A DNA stretch of 64,000 bases from RHLJ01 sp965222205 (GCA_965222205.1 OZ244932.1:806001-870000); one strand, 5' to 3'. Shown: positions 1 to 8,270, numbered from the stretch's first letter. Numbers and translations: made by a program. The notes: generated by a model from the sequence alone, not told the origin.

Positions 1-21
1 TTGTTCTTCTGAAGTATTCAT
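1..21 (-). CDS. 5' end of an unidentified downstream gene (partial)
   Basis: On the minus strand an ATG at 21-19 overlaps the TGA stop of the aminotransferase (ATGA overlap) and opens a frame reading MNTSEEQ before the window ends. The overlap implies a translationally coupled second gene in the aminotransferase operon. Only seven codons are visible, so no function can be assigned and the start itself is provisional. Confidence 0.4.
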
Positions 22-1283
22 TTTCTGTATATCTCTATCATTTTTACGATTCGTTTTGTTGCCGAAATAGCTGCTTCAAAATCCTGAGAAAAATTAAGTC
101 TGATACTGTCATCACATTCAGGAGCAAACTCAGTCCCGGGGGTAACAATTACTTTTGCCTGATACCTTAGCAAATGTACAAATGTATGGATGTCAACTTT
201 CAATGGGGGAAGTTTTGGAAAAAGATAACTTCCCGCCTTAGGAGTTGCAGTTTCTATGTTAGCAGCCCTAAACACTTTTAATATTTCATCTCTTATAACT
301 TCATGTTGCCGAATCCGGTCTTCCATCCAGCCAGAAGGCTCCCGAAACCAGGTATTAAGAACTGCTTGATTATAACCAGCAGCGCGAAGTGAAACGATTG
401 CCTGAAGACGTTCCATTCTGTCAATTAATTCAGAGTTACCAAAAGCCACTCCAAGACGAAAACCACTCAAAGATTCGGTTTTTGATGGTCCCATTATTGT
501 AATAAGTTTCTCGGGCTTTACTTTTCGAGAACGAAGATGAGTGTATATCTCATCATTATAAAGCATCCTTGAATAAAGTTGATCTACAATTATAGTTACA
601 TCATGAGCAGCTGCCAGAGCTGAAATTTTTGTTATTTCGCTTTCTGAGAATACATAACCAGTAGGGTTGTTGGGATTGGAAAACACAAACACTTCTGTGT
701 CACTTTTAAAAGCATTCTCAAGCCTGCTCAGGTCTAAACCACTTTCAGATGGTTTACCCAAATAATTAAGAGGAATTGGTATAATTTCTCCCCCAAAAAA
801 AGTGACAAGCTTACGGTTAGCAAAATAATCAGGTTCAACCACAGCAACTTTGGTTCCCGTAGTAACTGTTGCACCAAGTGCTAAAAACAATGCTCCTTGA
901 GTTCCCGGTGTAATGATTAGTTCTTTGTCTGCAAGGATTGGGGTTCCTGTAAATTCAGCAAGTTGTTTTGCAAGGCTTTTTCGGATTTCATACGCCCCTC
1001 GATACTCTGTGTACGCTTGTTGACCTCCTTTATAAAAGCCCTTTTTCCATACGTTATCAGAATCAGGTGTAGGCGGGAAGGCATCTACATCCCCGTGAGA
1101 GAAATCAACGGGAGTTCCATCCAGCATTTCTCCTTTCTTTATAGTTTTAATATCTACAAAATCTTGCCGGACTTCCTGACCTGGAGCATTGTCTGCTTTG
1201 AGAGCTTCAAATTTTTCGTTTAGTTTCATGATTAATTGATTTCGAAAGTGTTTACTCAAAAATAAATTATCCGAAACAGACAT
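18..1283 (-). CDS. PLP-dependent class I/II aminotransferase
   Basis: This is a fold-type I aminotransferase of 421 residues, normal length for class I. It shows NPNNPTG (203-209), the pyridine-nitrogen Asp (D234) with Y237, the Schiff-base lysine in GPSKTESLSGFRLG (K268) and a C-terminal substrate-binding Arg in SIRLNFS (near 393). The reaction should be PLP-dependent amino-group transfer in the cytoplasm; the substrate is not readable from sequence. It is divergent from an Lrp/AsnC regulator, a common pairing in which the regulator senses the amino acid and controls the enzyme. The start (MSVSDNLFLS) leaves about 75 bp to the regulator's likely start. The family is certain, the substrate is not. 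Confidence 0.9.
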   Translation of the reverse strand: MSVSDNLFLSKHFRNQLIMKLNEKFEALKADNAPGQEVRQDFVDIKTIKKGEMLDGTPVDFSHGDVDAFPPTPDSDNVWKKGFYKGGQQAYTEYRGAYEIRKSLAKQLAEFTGTPILADKELIITPGTQGALFLALGATVTTGTKVAVVEPDYFANRKLVTFFGGEIIPIPLNYLGKPSESGLDLSRLENAFKSDTEVFVFSNPNNPTGYVFSESEITKISALAAAHDVTIIVDQLYSRMLYNDEIYTHLRSRKVKPEKLITIMGPSKTESLSGFRLGVAFGNSELIDRMERLQAIVSLRAAGYNQAVLNTWFREPSGWMEDRIRQHEVIRDEILKVFRAANIETATPKAGSYLFPKLPPLKVDIHTFVHLLRYQAKVIVTPGTEFAPECDDSIRLNFSQDFEAAISATKRIVKMIEIYRK

Positions 1284-1358
1284 TGAAATCGATTAATTGT
1301 TTTTGGGTAGAAAAAACCATTGATTCGGGGTGCTTTTATTAAAATAAATATTTATTCG

Positions 1359-1769
1359 ATGGAAGATGCTCTCGATTTAAAGCTATTGGAAGTTCTAAAA
1401 GAAAATTCCCGATTGTCTTTTGCTGATTTAGGAAGAAGAATAAATTTATCGCCATCATCTGTTCGGGAAAGAGTTCAGAAGATGGAAGACTCTGGTACGA
1501 TTAAAAAGTACAGTATTCAAATTGATAAAAAAAAATTGGGCTACGAACTTGAGGCGTTCATTTTGTTGAAAGTTTTTCCCGGACTTTTAAAAGATGTACT
1601 AAAGCAAATAAAGGATTTTTCTGAAATTAAAGAGGCTCACAGGATAACAGGAAGTCAAAACCTGCATTTAAAAGTAATCCTGAAGAATCAGGCAGAGCTA
1701 CAGGATTTACTCGATAAGTTGATGCATTTTGGAGACACAAATACGCTTTTAATCTTATCTGAGGCTTGA
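1359..1769 (+). CDS. Lrp/AsnC family transcriptional regulator
   Basis: The protein has an N-terminal helix-turn-helix (RLSFADLGRRINLSPSSVRER) followed by the alpha/beta RAM ligand-binding domain (EAFILLKVFPG...HRITGSQNLHLKV). I place the start at the internal ATG (MEDALDLKLLEVL) because family members begin just before the LD.xDxxIL motif; a TTG start 39 nt upstream would add an unconserved 13-residue leader. From the ATG it is 136 residues, slightly short at the C-terminus for the family. It probably controls the divergent aminotransferase operon and itself. The amino-acid ligand is unknown. Confidence 0.88.
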   Translation: MEDALDLKLLEVLKENSRLSFADLGRRINLSPSSVRERVQKMEDSGTIKKYSIQIDKKKLGYELEAFILLKVFPGLLKDVLKQIKDFSEIKEAHRITGSQNLHLKVILKNQAELQDLLDKLMHFGDTNTLLILSEA

Positions 1770-1920
1770 TCTGATGATATCTATTCTATTTTCGTAAAGC
1801 GTTAATAAAAAAAAGCATTCATCTATTTCATGATTGAAAAAATGATACTGCTGTTTACTTCTTTTAGGCTATGTGAGCAGGTGTTTTTTCCTGGAGCGGT
1901 ATTCCCTGCCATTAAGTGAA

Positions 1921-2370
1921 TCATTCCATTTTCGATTTAGAAATAAAGCTATCTAATTCCAGATATTTCAGTTTTATAAGGCTCAAAGCAAAAGCTCCAG
2001 CAGAAGCGCTAAATACAGAATAATCAAACGCTCCTTTGATCCCAGTTGAAAAGGTCATCGACAAAGCAAAAAGTAAAAGCAGTACCCCGCTTAATTTTGC
2101 GAACAGTTCAGTTTTAAATCCGATTATCAGGCAAAGCGCAAAAATAACTTCAGCTATAGTCACCAAAGTTCCGACTGTTGGAATCAGGAAACCCGGAATC
2201 CAGGGATTTATCAGTTGCGTATAGCTCAGGAAATTATCCCAGTTTCCCCAGACTGAGATCTCTTTACCCCAGATTCCAAATCTATCCGCTACTGCTGATA
2301 GAAAAGAGGATGATATTGCTAGTCGTAAAAATAGCTTGATTATTTTGGTGTTAATTTTATCCAGGTTCAT
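1921..2370 (-). CDS. DoxX family membrane protein
   Basis: A small inner-membrane protein of 149 residues with four predicted hydrophobic segments, including FLIPTVGTLVTIAEVIFALCLIIG and the LSGVLLLLFALSMTF stretch. The arrangement, with a G-F-K-T turn between helices 2 and 3, matches the DoxX/SURF4-like family. Biochemical roles in this family are mostly unknown; some members act with oxidoreductases. It sits downstream of the metallo-hydrolase gene on the same strand with about a 100 bp gap, so operon membership is uncertain. Confidence 0.75.
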   Translation of the reverse strand: MNLDKINTKIIKLFLRLAISSSFLSAVADRFGIWGKEISVWGNWDNFLSYTQLINPWIPGFLIPTVGTLVTIAEVIFALCLIIGFKTELFAKLSGVLLLLFALSMTFSTGIKGAFDYSVFSASAGAFALSLIKLKYLELDSFISKSKME

Positions 2371-2467
2371 ATATAAAGTTTGTTCATCTAATTTCTTTAA
2401 AAGCTAAAATAGAATGAATAATTGTATTTAATAAGACCCTATAGGTAGCTTATTCTAACAGCAAATA

Positions 2468-3607
2468 TTATTCAATGTCTTCCCACCAGGAAGTAAAAGC
2501 AGTAGTCGAATTATCCAGATCAATTTTGGTGCCAATAACTGGGGTAAAAAGAGAAATCGGGTTCTCACTATTCTCATTAAGTTTTTTTACTCTATTTAAA
2601 GGCTCATCCCAGGGGTGCATTGCCAGCACATATTTAGAAGAATGTACTGGGAAAAGTTGTTTGGCGTTTAAGTCCTGTGCAGCTTGTACTACCTGTTCAG
2701 GATGAAGGTGAATCTCTTTCCATGCATCGTTATACTGACCATTATCCAGAATCACCAAATCTATCTCGCCAAATTGGTCGCCGATGTCTTTGAAGAAGGT
2801 ATCATAGCCACTATCACCACCTACATAGATTTTCATGGATGGTGATTCAATCAGATAAGAAACCCAGAGTGTATTCTTTCTGGCAAATCCACGACCTGAA
2901 AAATGCCTGGCTGGAAGCGTATAAATGGTAAAGCCGGAATCAACCTTGACTGTTTCATTCCAGTCTTTTTCAGTGATCTTATCTTTAGAGTATCCCCAGT
3001 GATGGAAATGTGAACCTACGCCAAGTCCGCAGATCACAGTTTTCACCTTTTTCTCAAGAGCTTTAATGGTTTTGTAATCCAGGTGATCGTAGTGGTCGTG
3101 ACTTATAATCAGGTAATCGACTTCAGGAATATCTTCAGGTGCATACCGATCAGTTCCAGAGAAAGATTTCACAGTTCCTGGAATGGGGGAGGCATTTCCG
3201 CTAAAAACCGGATCAACTAAAATTTTCATCCCATCGAGTTGAATGAAATAAGAGGAGTGTCCAAACCATACCAATACATTCTCATCTTCAGCAAGAGCGA
3301 ATAAATCCGTTTTGTTAGAAGGAATAGGCTCTTTGGGTTCAGTTCTTGGATGGTTTGTAAAAAACTGATCTTTAATAATGCTCCAGTAAGAGTGACCTTG
3401 ACTCAAATCAGGAGTTACTGAAAGATTCTTGAACGTCCCATCTTTATAATTAGAGGATTGAGATATACGATCAAGATGTTCTCCATTGGGTGCTTTACCA
3501 AACTTGGCTTGTTTCATATAGAAAAATGTGGAGACGGCCAGAACGGCAATCAAAACGATTAGCGTGGTCATTATATATTTTATGATTTTAAATATCCGTT
3601 TCATCAA
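2468..3607 (-). CDS. Membrane-anchored metallo-beta-lactamase-fold hydrolase (UlaG/NAPE-PLD-like)
   Basis: The 379-residue protein begins with a single hydrophobic anchor (about residues 9-30) and then a metallo-beta-lactamase fold. It has the metal-binding signature SHDHYDHLD (H170, H172, D174, H175), a WFGHSSYFIQ entry motif, later metal ligands in LPARHFSGRG and YVGGDSGYD, and a C-terminal PVHSSKYVLA. The HDHYDHLD motif with that entry motif is typical of the NAPE-PLD/UlaG-like branch, whose members hydrolyse phosphodiesters or lactones. The catalytic domain probably faces the periplasm. Its start overlaps the stop of the upstream SDR gene by 4 bp, so the two are translationally coupled. 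The true substrate is unknown. Confidence 0.85.
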   Translation of the reverse strand: MMKRIFKIIKYIMTTLIVLIAVLAVSTFFYMKQAKFGKAPNGEHLDRISQSSNYKDGTFKNLSVTPDLSQGHSYWSIIKDQFFTNHPRTEPKEPIPSNKTDLFALAEDENVLVWFGHSSYFIQLDGMKILVDPVFSGNASPIPGTVKSFSGTDRYAPEDIPEVDYLIISHDHYDHLDYKTIKALEKKVKTVICGLGVGSHFHHWGYSKDKITEKDWNETVKVDSGFTIYTLPARHFSGRGFARKNTLWVSYLIESPSMKIYVGGDSGYDTFFKDIGDQFGEIDLVILDNGQYNDAWKEIHLHPEQVVQAAQDLNAKQLFPVHSSKYVLAMHPWDEPLNRVKKLNENSENPISLFTPVIGTKIDLDNSTTAFTSWWEDIE

Positions 3608-4386
3608 ACTTTCTGCATATCAAATATTTGTTTAAGTACGAGCTTTTTTGGGGTAAAAGGGATCAACTTAAACATGATTTTTTGTGAGGTGGATATTCCA
3701 GCAATCACATCGAGTTGGCCTTTCTTCATTCCCTCATAGCCTGTTTTAGCGACTTCGTAGGAAGATGCCGGATCACTAAAAAGATCGGTTTTGTCCATAC
3801 CAGAGACTTTACCAAAATCGGTTTCGGTTGCTCCCGGCATCAATGCAGTTACGGTAATATTTGTATCCGATAATTCCTGAGCAATGGCATTACTGAAAGA
3901 GGTAACGAAAGCTTTAGTGGCATAATAAACAGCCTGTAGTGGTCCTGGTACTAAAGCAGCTGTTGAAGATACATTCAGAACCCGGCCTGAATTACGCTTT
4001 ACCATATCGGGCAGAAAGTATCGGGTCAATGCAGTAAGAGTAGTTACATTCAGGTTTATCATTGCCAAGTCATCTTCCCAATTCCGTTCATGGAAATATC
4101 CCACACCTCCAAAGCCGGCGTTGTTTATTAAATAATCGATCTGAATACCTTTTGTAGAAACCGCATCATAGATTTCTTTAGCCGAAGACAAATCAGAAAG
4201 ATCTTTTATAATGATATGTACACGTATTCCGTGGGCTGCTTCAAGCTCTTCAGCGAGTTCTTTAAGTTTGCTTCCTGATCGTGCAACAATTACTAAATCA
4301 CCCCCGGATGCAGCGTGTATTTTTGCAAGCTCTTTTCCAATTCCCGATGAAGCCCCTGTTATTAATGCTGTCTTCTTTTTTCCCAT
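3604..4386 (-). CDS. Short-chain dehydrogenase/reductase (classical SDR)
   Basis: A 260-residue classical SDR with the cofactor loop TGASSGIG (9-16), the NNAG motif (LINNAGFGG), the catalytic Ser in LNVSSTAAL and an intact YxxxK (YYATK). It resembles the DltE/YqjQ-like SDR branch and probably reduces a carbonyl with NADPH in the cytoplasm. It forms a coupled pair with the metallo-hydrolase gene (4-bp overlap). A palindrome resembling a TetR operator lies directly upstream of its start, and the tail of a TetR-like gene lies just beyond it. Confidence 0.9.
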   Translation of the reverse strand: MGKKKTALITGASSGIGKELAKIHAASGGDLVIVARSGSKLKELAEELEAAHGIRVHIIIKDLSDLSSAKEIYDAVSTKGIQIDYLINNAGFGGVGYFHERNWEDDLAMINLNVTTLTALTRYFLPDMVKRNSGRVLNVSSTAALVPGPLQAVYYATKAFVTSFSNAIAQELSDTNITVTALMPGATETDFGKVSGMDKTDLFSDPASSYEVAKTGYEGMKKGQLDVIAGISTSQKIMFKLIPFTPKKLVLKQIFDMQKV

Positions 4387-4400
4387 AATACTTATTCTGA

Positions 4401-4416
4401 AAGTGAGTAATCACTT
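4401..4416. promoter_or_regulatory. Palindromic putative TetR-type operator
   Basis: AAGTGAGTAATCACTT has perfect 6-bp arms (AAGTGA / TCACTT) around a 4-bp centre. It begins 15 bp upstream of the SDR start codon, between that gene and a truncated TetR-like gene. Position and shape fit an operator for a TetR repressor, but binding is an inference. Confidence 0.5.
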
Positions 4417-4437
4417 ATTTTAAAGTTAAATTTTTTA

Positions 4438-4659
4438 TTATTGATATTTCTGAACAATATATTTCCTTAGTTTTTCCCGGTCATACACCTGATTTTTAAT
4501 CAATGCAGTACTTACTCCATCCATAGTTTGAAGTAATAATTTCGCTTCCAAAGAGGGGGAGGCATATCCGAGTTGTTCGAATGCACTTGTTGCGGAATCT
4601 GAAAGAGGTTTCATCTTTTCAGTGGAGTCATACCCTATCTTTCGTTTTAAAAATGCAAT
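4438..4659 (-). pseudogene. C-terminal remnant of a TetR-family regulator
   Basis: The minus strand is open from 4659 to a TAA at 4440-4438 and reads 73 residues (AFLKRKIGYDSTEKMKPLSD..., ending YDREKLRKYIVQKYQ). The composition and helical pattern resemble the C-terminal ligand-binding part of a TetR regulator, including a final region like a TetR effector-domain helix. An in-frame TAG at 4662-4660 and the threonine synthase gene just upstream leave no room for the N-terminal DNA-binding domain. It is therefore most likely a decayed repressor of the downstream SDR/metallo-hydrolase operon. The assignment rests on my reading of the fragment, not an alignment. Confidence 0.5.
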
Positions 4660-4710
4660 CTAAGTATATATAAGCTAATTAAAGATGAATCGTTTGTTAG
4701 AGTTGATGAT

Positions 4711-6414
4711 TCAGACCAACGCCTTATTAGCTACAGCCAATCCCTTTACAAAAGCCTGTATCAAAGCTTCAATGGTATCAGGCGAAGCCGCTTTGGTAGT
4801 AAAAGCGTACCCTTCTTTTTCAAGAGTGAGTGTAACGATTACCAGAGAATCGGTATCAGGACTTAAGATCTCTACCTCATGATTTTTAATCTCTAAGGGG
4901 ATAAACGAATCGGTTTCGGCTTTGATAGCAGTTAGTACAGCGTCCATGGGGCCAACTCCCTGATCAAGGGAAATGACTTCTTCTCCATTTGGTAACAAGA
5001 GTTTGACAGCCGCACTAACTAATCCATGCATTCTCATTGTGAGTTTATAATCGAGAACTTCAATAGGGGGCTTCAGATCAAGCTCTTCATTATAAACAAG
5101 TGATTTTAACGCTTTAATCTCTTCTTCCTTCAGTGTTTTTCCCTTTTTATTAATCCCGTTTACATATTCGTCGTACAATCGGGTATGTTCTTCGGTCATA
5201 GAAACATTGCCCATCATCATTTCGCGGGACTGCCCCCAGCTATTACGCTGCAGTACAGGGAAACCCGATTCAATGTACTGCTGAATCCGCTCTAACTTTG
5301 GGGATAGTACAGGGGAGGAGAGAGAGTATTTTGAAACAATCTGAGAGCTTTTTAACCCAGTACCGGTCAGTACGAATAAGCATTTTTTCCCTTTAAACTG
5401 ATCCAGATTATTTTTGAAACAAGCGAGAGGAATGGCGCATGCAGGCTCCGTAAAAAGTCCTTCTTCAATGGTCATTTCCTTCATAGACTCAAGAAGTTCG
5501 TTTTCAGTTGCCGTGAAGGCAAGCCCTTCAGTTTCCTGAATTCCTTCCATCACTTTATAGAAATCGAAAGGATCTCCAACCGCAACGGCATCTGCCATAG
5601 TGTGAACTTGTTCTGCAATTACCTTCTCTTTTTTGAAAATCCCTTCAACCACCGGAGAGCTTTGTTCAGGCTGAACCGCTACAAAAGAAGGAATATGATC
5701 GATCAGTCCGGCAGCTTTTAATTCCTTCAACCCTTTAAAAATAGCCGCGAAATTTGTTCCTGCTCCAACCGGAACAAAGATGTAATCGTAATCTATCGGA
5801 CCCTGCTCAAACAATTCATAAGAGAACGATTTCTGTCCTTCCATTCGGAACACATAATCCCCCGCCAGATAATAGTTTCCGGATTTTGCGAATTCTCTAC
5901 ATAAAAGCTCACATTGTTTAAAATCACCTTTTATTTTGATGATGGTAGCATCGTATATCGTAGACTGCGCAAGTTTTACTTCCGGTGTTTTTTCAGGAAC
6001 AAATACAAAACATGGGATTTTGAAATAGCACGCGTAAGCTGCCACTGATGCAGCCATATTTCCAGTAGAAGCCAAACAAATAGCATCTGCACCCAGTTCG
6101 ATAGCCTTTAATACTTCTACGTAACTGCCGCGATCTTTGAAGCATCCGGTTGGACATTCAAATTCTAACTTGGCATGAATATCCGCGCCATATATTTCTG
6201 AAAGACGGGTAAGTGGCTTTAAAGCGGTATAATGATTTTTGAGGGGGTCAGGTTGAATATATTTAAGCGGATACTGGATCTCCTTTCGGACTTCATTGTA
6301 TTCTACGGTAAGCACACTGCCACAGTTTGTACAATAGGTAGAAGTTTGCCTTTCATCATTAATATGACTGCAAGTGATGCAACGCAGAGTATAGCCGGAA
6401 TTGGAGCTTTTCAT
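4711..6414 (-). CDS. thrC: Threonine synthase fused to a LeuA-type C-terminal regulatory domain
   Basis: Residues 1-35 are a zinc ribbon (C12, C15, C28, C31). Residues 60-360 are a fold-type II PLP domain with the Schiff-base lysine in PTGCFKDRGS (K93), the phosphate loop region STGNMAAS and the glycine-rich PVGAGTNFAA. This matches threonine synthase, which converts O-phosphohomoserine to threonine. Residues 375-445 are helical, and residues 450-567 resemble the dimerisation/allosteric domain of 2-isopropylmalate and citramalate synthases: AAVKLLLPNGEEV, then GVGPMDAVLTAI and a final SPDTIEALIQAFVKGL. Ordinary threonine synthases lack this tail. A plausible role is feedback control by isoleucine or leucine, end products downstream of or parallel to threonine. 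The catalytic identity is well supported; the regulatory role is inferred. Confidence 0.85.
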   Translation of the reverse strand: MKSSNSGYTLRCITCSHINDERQTSTYCTNCGSVLTVEYNEVRKEIQYPLKYIQPDPLKNHYTALKPLTRLSEIYGADIHAKLEFECPTGCFKDRGSYVEVLKAIELGADAICLASTGNMAASVAAYACYFKIPCFVFVPEKTPEVKLAQSTIYDATIIKIKGDFKQCELLCREFAKSGNYYLAGDYVFRMEGQKSFSYELFEQGPIDYDYIFVPVGAGTNFAAIFKGLKELKAAGLIDHIPSFVAVQPEQSSPVVEGIFKKEKVIAEQVHTMADAVAVGDPFDFYKVMEGIQETEGLAFTATENELLESMKEMTIEEGLFTEPACAIPLACFKNNLDQFKGKKCLFVLTGTGLKSSQIVSKYSLSSPVLSPKLERIQQYIESGFPVLQRNSWGQSREMMMGNVSMTEEHTRLYDEYVNGINKKGKTLKEEEIKALKSLVYNEELDLKPPIEVLDYKLTMRMHGLVSAAVKLLLPNGEEVISLDQGVGPMDAVLTAIKAETDSFIPLEIKNHEVEILSPDTDSLVIVTLTLEKEGYAFTTKAASPDTIEALIQAFVKGLAVANKALV

Positions 6415-6462
6415 AAAGATTCAGAATAAAATTTGTCCCAAAAATACAAAGCTAAAAACTAT

Positions 6463-6478
6463 AAAAAAGCGCTTTTTT
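6463..6478. promoter_or_regulatory. Perfect A6-GCGC-T6 palindrome upstream of thrC
   Basis: AAAAAAGCGCTTTTTT is a perfect 16-bp palindrome about 50 bp upstream of the thrC start on the minus strand. It may be a short terminator for transcripts arriving from the upstream gene, or a protein-binding site in the thrC promoter. Its core AAGCGCTT equals the core of LacI-family operators. Confidence 0.35.
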
Positions 6479-6487
6479 TAAAAGAAA

Positions 6488-6595
6488 GGCAGTGAAGGCA
6501 GTGAAGGCAGTGAAGGCAGTGAAGGCAGTGAAGGCAGTGAAGGCAGTGAAGGCAGTGAAGGCAGTGAAGGCAGTGAAGGCAGTGAAGGCAGTGAA
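6488..6595. repeat. Tandem array of a 9-bp unit, 12 copies
   Basis: Twelve perfect copies of GGCAGTGAA fill this interval, followed directly by three copies of an 8-bp unit GGCACATA (6596-6619) and a partial copy. The array lies in the intergenic region upstream of thrC. Perfect identity of the units implies recent slippage expansion. Confidence 0.97.
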
Positions 6596-6624
6596 GGCAC
6601 ATAGGCACATAGGCACATAGGCAC
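6596..6624. repeat. Short tandem array of an 8-bp unit (GGCACATA), 3.6 copies
   Basis: Three full copies and a partial copy of GGCACATA continue directly from the 9-bp array and share its GGCA start. The unit probably arose by mutation of the neighbouring unit followed by its own slippage. Confidence 0.9.
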
Positions 6625-6660
6625 AAAGTTTTGATATTAAATTTAAAAAGAAAAAACTTC

Positions 6661-6756
6661 TTAGTCCCTTAGTCCCTTAGTCCCTTAGTCCCTTAGTCCC
6701 TTAGTCCCTTAGTCCCTTAGTCCCTTAGTCCCTTAGTCCCTTAGTCCCTTAGTCCC
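6661..6756. repeat. Tandem array of an 8-bp unit (TTAGTCCC), 12 copies
   Basis: Twelve perfect copies of TTAGTCCC end 3 bp before the stop codon of the small acidic protein gene. The array is unrelated in sequence to the GGCAGTGAA array about 37 bp away and has the same copy number. Eight-base units change the reading frame with each slip, but no frame here is coding. Confidence 0.97.
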
Positions 6757-6759
6757 TTC

Positions 6760-7005
6760 TTAAAACGGCAAAAAGACAATCTCCTCAAAATCCATATCCA
6801 GTTCTTCCAGAACGGGGCCTGCTATTTCGACAATTTCATCCTGAGAATAATCATCTAAACCTTCCAGCTTGATATACAAGGTTTCGTTATGTTCGTCGAT
6901 ATAATATTCTGCGGCGGTAGATTCGAAACTCTCTTTCAGGGTTTGAACCAGAATAGTGAGATCTTCTTCAAAGGATTCGTATTCGATTTCTTCAGGAGCA
7001 CTCAT
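6760..7005 (-). CDS. Small acidic protein of unknown function
   Basis: I do not recognise this 81-residue protein. It is strongly acidic (MSAPEEIEYESFEEDL..., ending DMDFEEIVFLPF), has no signal peptide, membrane segment or cysteine, and looks like a small alpha/beta cytoplasmic protein. Its start is about 45 bp from the divergent anmK start, and the TTAGTCCC array begins just 3 bp after its stop codon, so any readthrough transcript would carry the repeats. Confidence 0.65.
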   Translation of the reverse strand: MSAPEEIEYESFEEDLTILVQTLKESFESTAAEYYIDEHNETLYIKLEGLDDYSQDEIVEIAGPVLEELDMDFEEIVFLPF

Positions 7006-7050
7006 AATTTCAGGGATTGATTGCTTCCCAAAATACCCCGAGTTTGAGCC

Positions 7051-8196
7051 ATGAACAAGCAGCTGACCAAACTTTCCGAAATTGCTCAGAAACCAACACG
7101 ATTGATAATCGGGTTGATGTCCGGCACTTCACTCGACGGACTTGATATTGCACTCTGCGAATGTGGGGAAAACTCTATCAAAGTGAATGGATTCAACACG
7201 GTTGAATATGACGCTAAGCTCAGAGCCCGAATAGCAGCAATACAGTCTAAAGAAACGGTAAGTCTGAGAGAAGTCACTGTATTGAATACCGAATTGGCGT
7301 ATTTGTATGCAGATTCGGTTTTAGAAGCCTTGAAAGAATGGGGAGTGAATAATGAAGAAGTGGATTTGGTAGCCAGCCATGGACAAACGATCTATCACCA
7401 TCCAACAGACGAGCAAACAAGCACACTACAGATTGTGGATGGAGATCACATTGCTCATAAAACCGGAATCATCACCATTTCAGATTTCCGGCAAAAGCAT
7501 ACAGCAGCAGGTGGACAGGGAGCTCCCTTAGTTGCATTGATGGATGAACGTTTATTTCGACATGAGACGAATCACAGGATTCTGCTAAATCTTGGTGGGA
7601 TCGCGAATTTCACCTGGCTTCCATCAAAAGATCATGGGGGAGAAGTAATCACCTCCGATACAGGTCCGGCCAACACGCTCATTAATGAAGCCATGCAAAA
7701 GCATTTTGATAAACCTTTTGATGAAGGTGGAAAGGTGGCGGCAAAAGGAACCGTCCACTCTGAGTTATTGAAATATTTACTGCTGGAACCCTACTTCCGG
7801 AAACCATTTCCAAAAACCACGGGACAGGAAGACTTCAATCTCGCATTAGTCGAAAACCTGATGGAAGGCTACCAAATAAAAGTGAGTCCTCAGGACTTGG
7901 TGGCAACTCTTACCAAACTGACTACCAAAAGCATAGAGCGAGCTTTTGATAAAGTCATTGGAAACCAAAACTATCAGCTATTTGCAAGTGGAGGAGGAGT
8001 TCACAACCAAACCCTCATGAACGGTCTGAGGGGAAACCTTGCAAATGCAGAAATCAGAAACTTTGAAGAACTCAGGATGTCTGCCGATGCTAAAGAAGCC
8101 GCACTTATGGCTTTTCTAGCGAATGCATTGGTTATTGGTGATCAGTTTTTGGTGAATAATAAAGAAATCGATCTTGGAAAGATCTCCATACCGTAA
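7051..8196 (+). CDS. anmK: Anhydro-N-acetylmuramic acid kinase
   Basis: The 381-residue protein opens its kinase domain with GLMSGTSLDGLDIALCE, the ATP-binding signature of AnmK, and continues with VASHGQTIYH, GGIANFTWLP, SDTGPANTLIN and a C-terminal FASGGGVHN. The enzyme hydrolyses the anhydro bond and phosphorylates recycled anhydroMurNAc to MurNAc-6-phosphate, part of peptidoglycan recycling in the cytoplasm. Length is normal for the family. It is divergent from the small acidic protein gene, and no partner recycling gene is adjacent. Confidence 0.96.
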   Translation: MNKQLTKLSEIAQKPTRLIIGLMSGTSLDGLDIALCECGENSIKVNGFNTVEYDAKLRARIAAIQSKETVSLREVTVLNTELAYLYADSVLEALKEWGVNNEEVDLVASHGQTIYHHPTDEQTSTLQIVDGDHIAHKTGIITISDFRQKHTAAGGQGAPLVALMDERLFRHETNHRILLNLGGIANFTWLPSKDHGGEVITSDTGPANTLINEAMQKHFDKPFDEGGKVAAKGTVHSELLKYLLLEPYFRKPFPKTTGQEDFNLALVENLMEGYQIKVSPQDLVATLTKLTTKSIERAFDKVIGNQNYQLFASGGGVHNQTLMNGLRGNLANAEIRNFEELRMSADAKEAALMAFLANALVIGDQFLVNNKEIDLGKISIP

Positions 8197-8270
8197 AGAG
8201 GCAATACTTTGCGTCTCAGTATTTAAGCTTGTTATATAACTATTAAATAAGGAGTTGTATCTACTTATTC

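Noticed and set aside
1320..1358. TTG start for the Lrp-type regulator
   Set aside because: It would add 13 unconserved residues, while the ATG at 1359 sits just before the conserved family start.
6488..6756. CRISPR array
   Set aside because: The repeats are 8-9 bp and directly adjacent with no spacers, and no cas genes are present.
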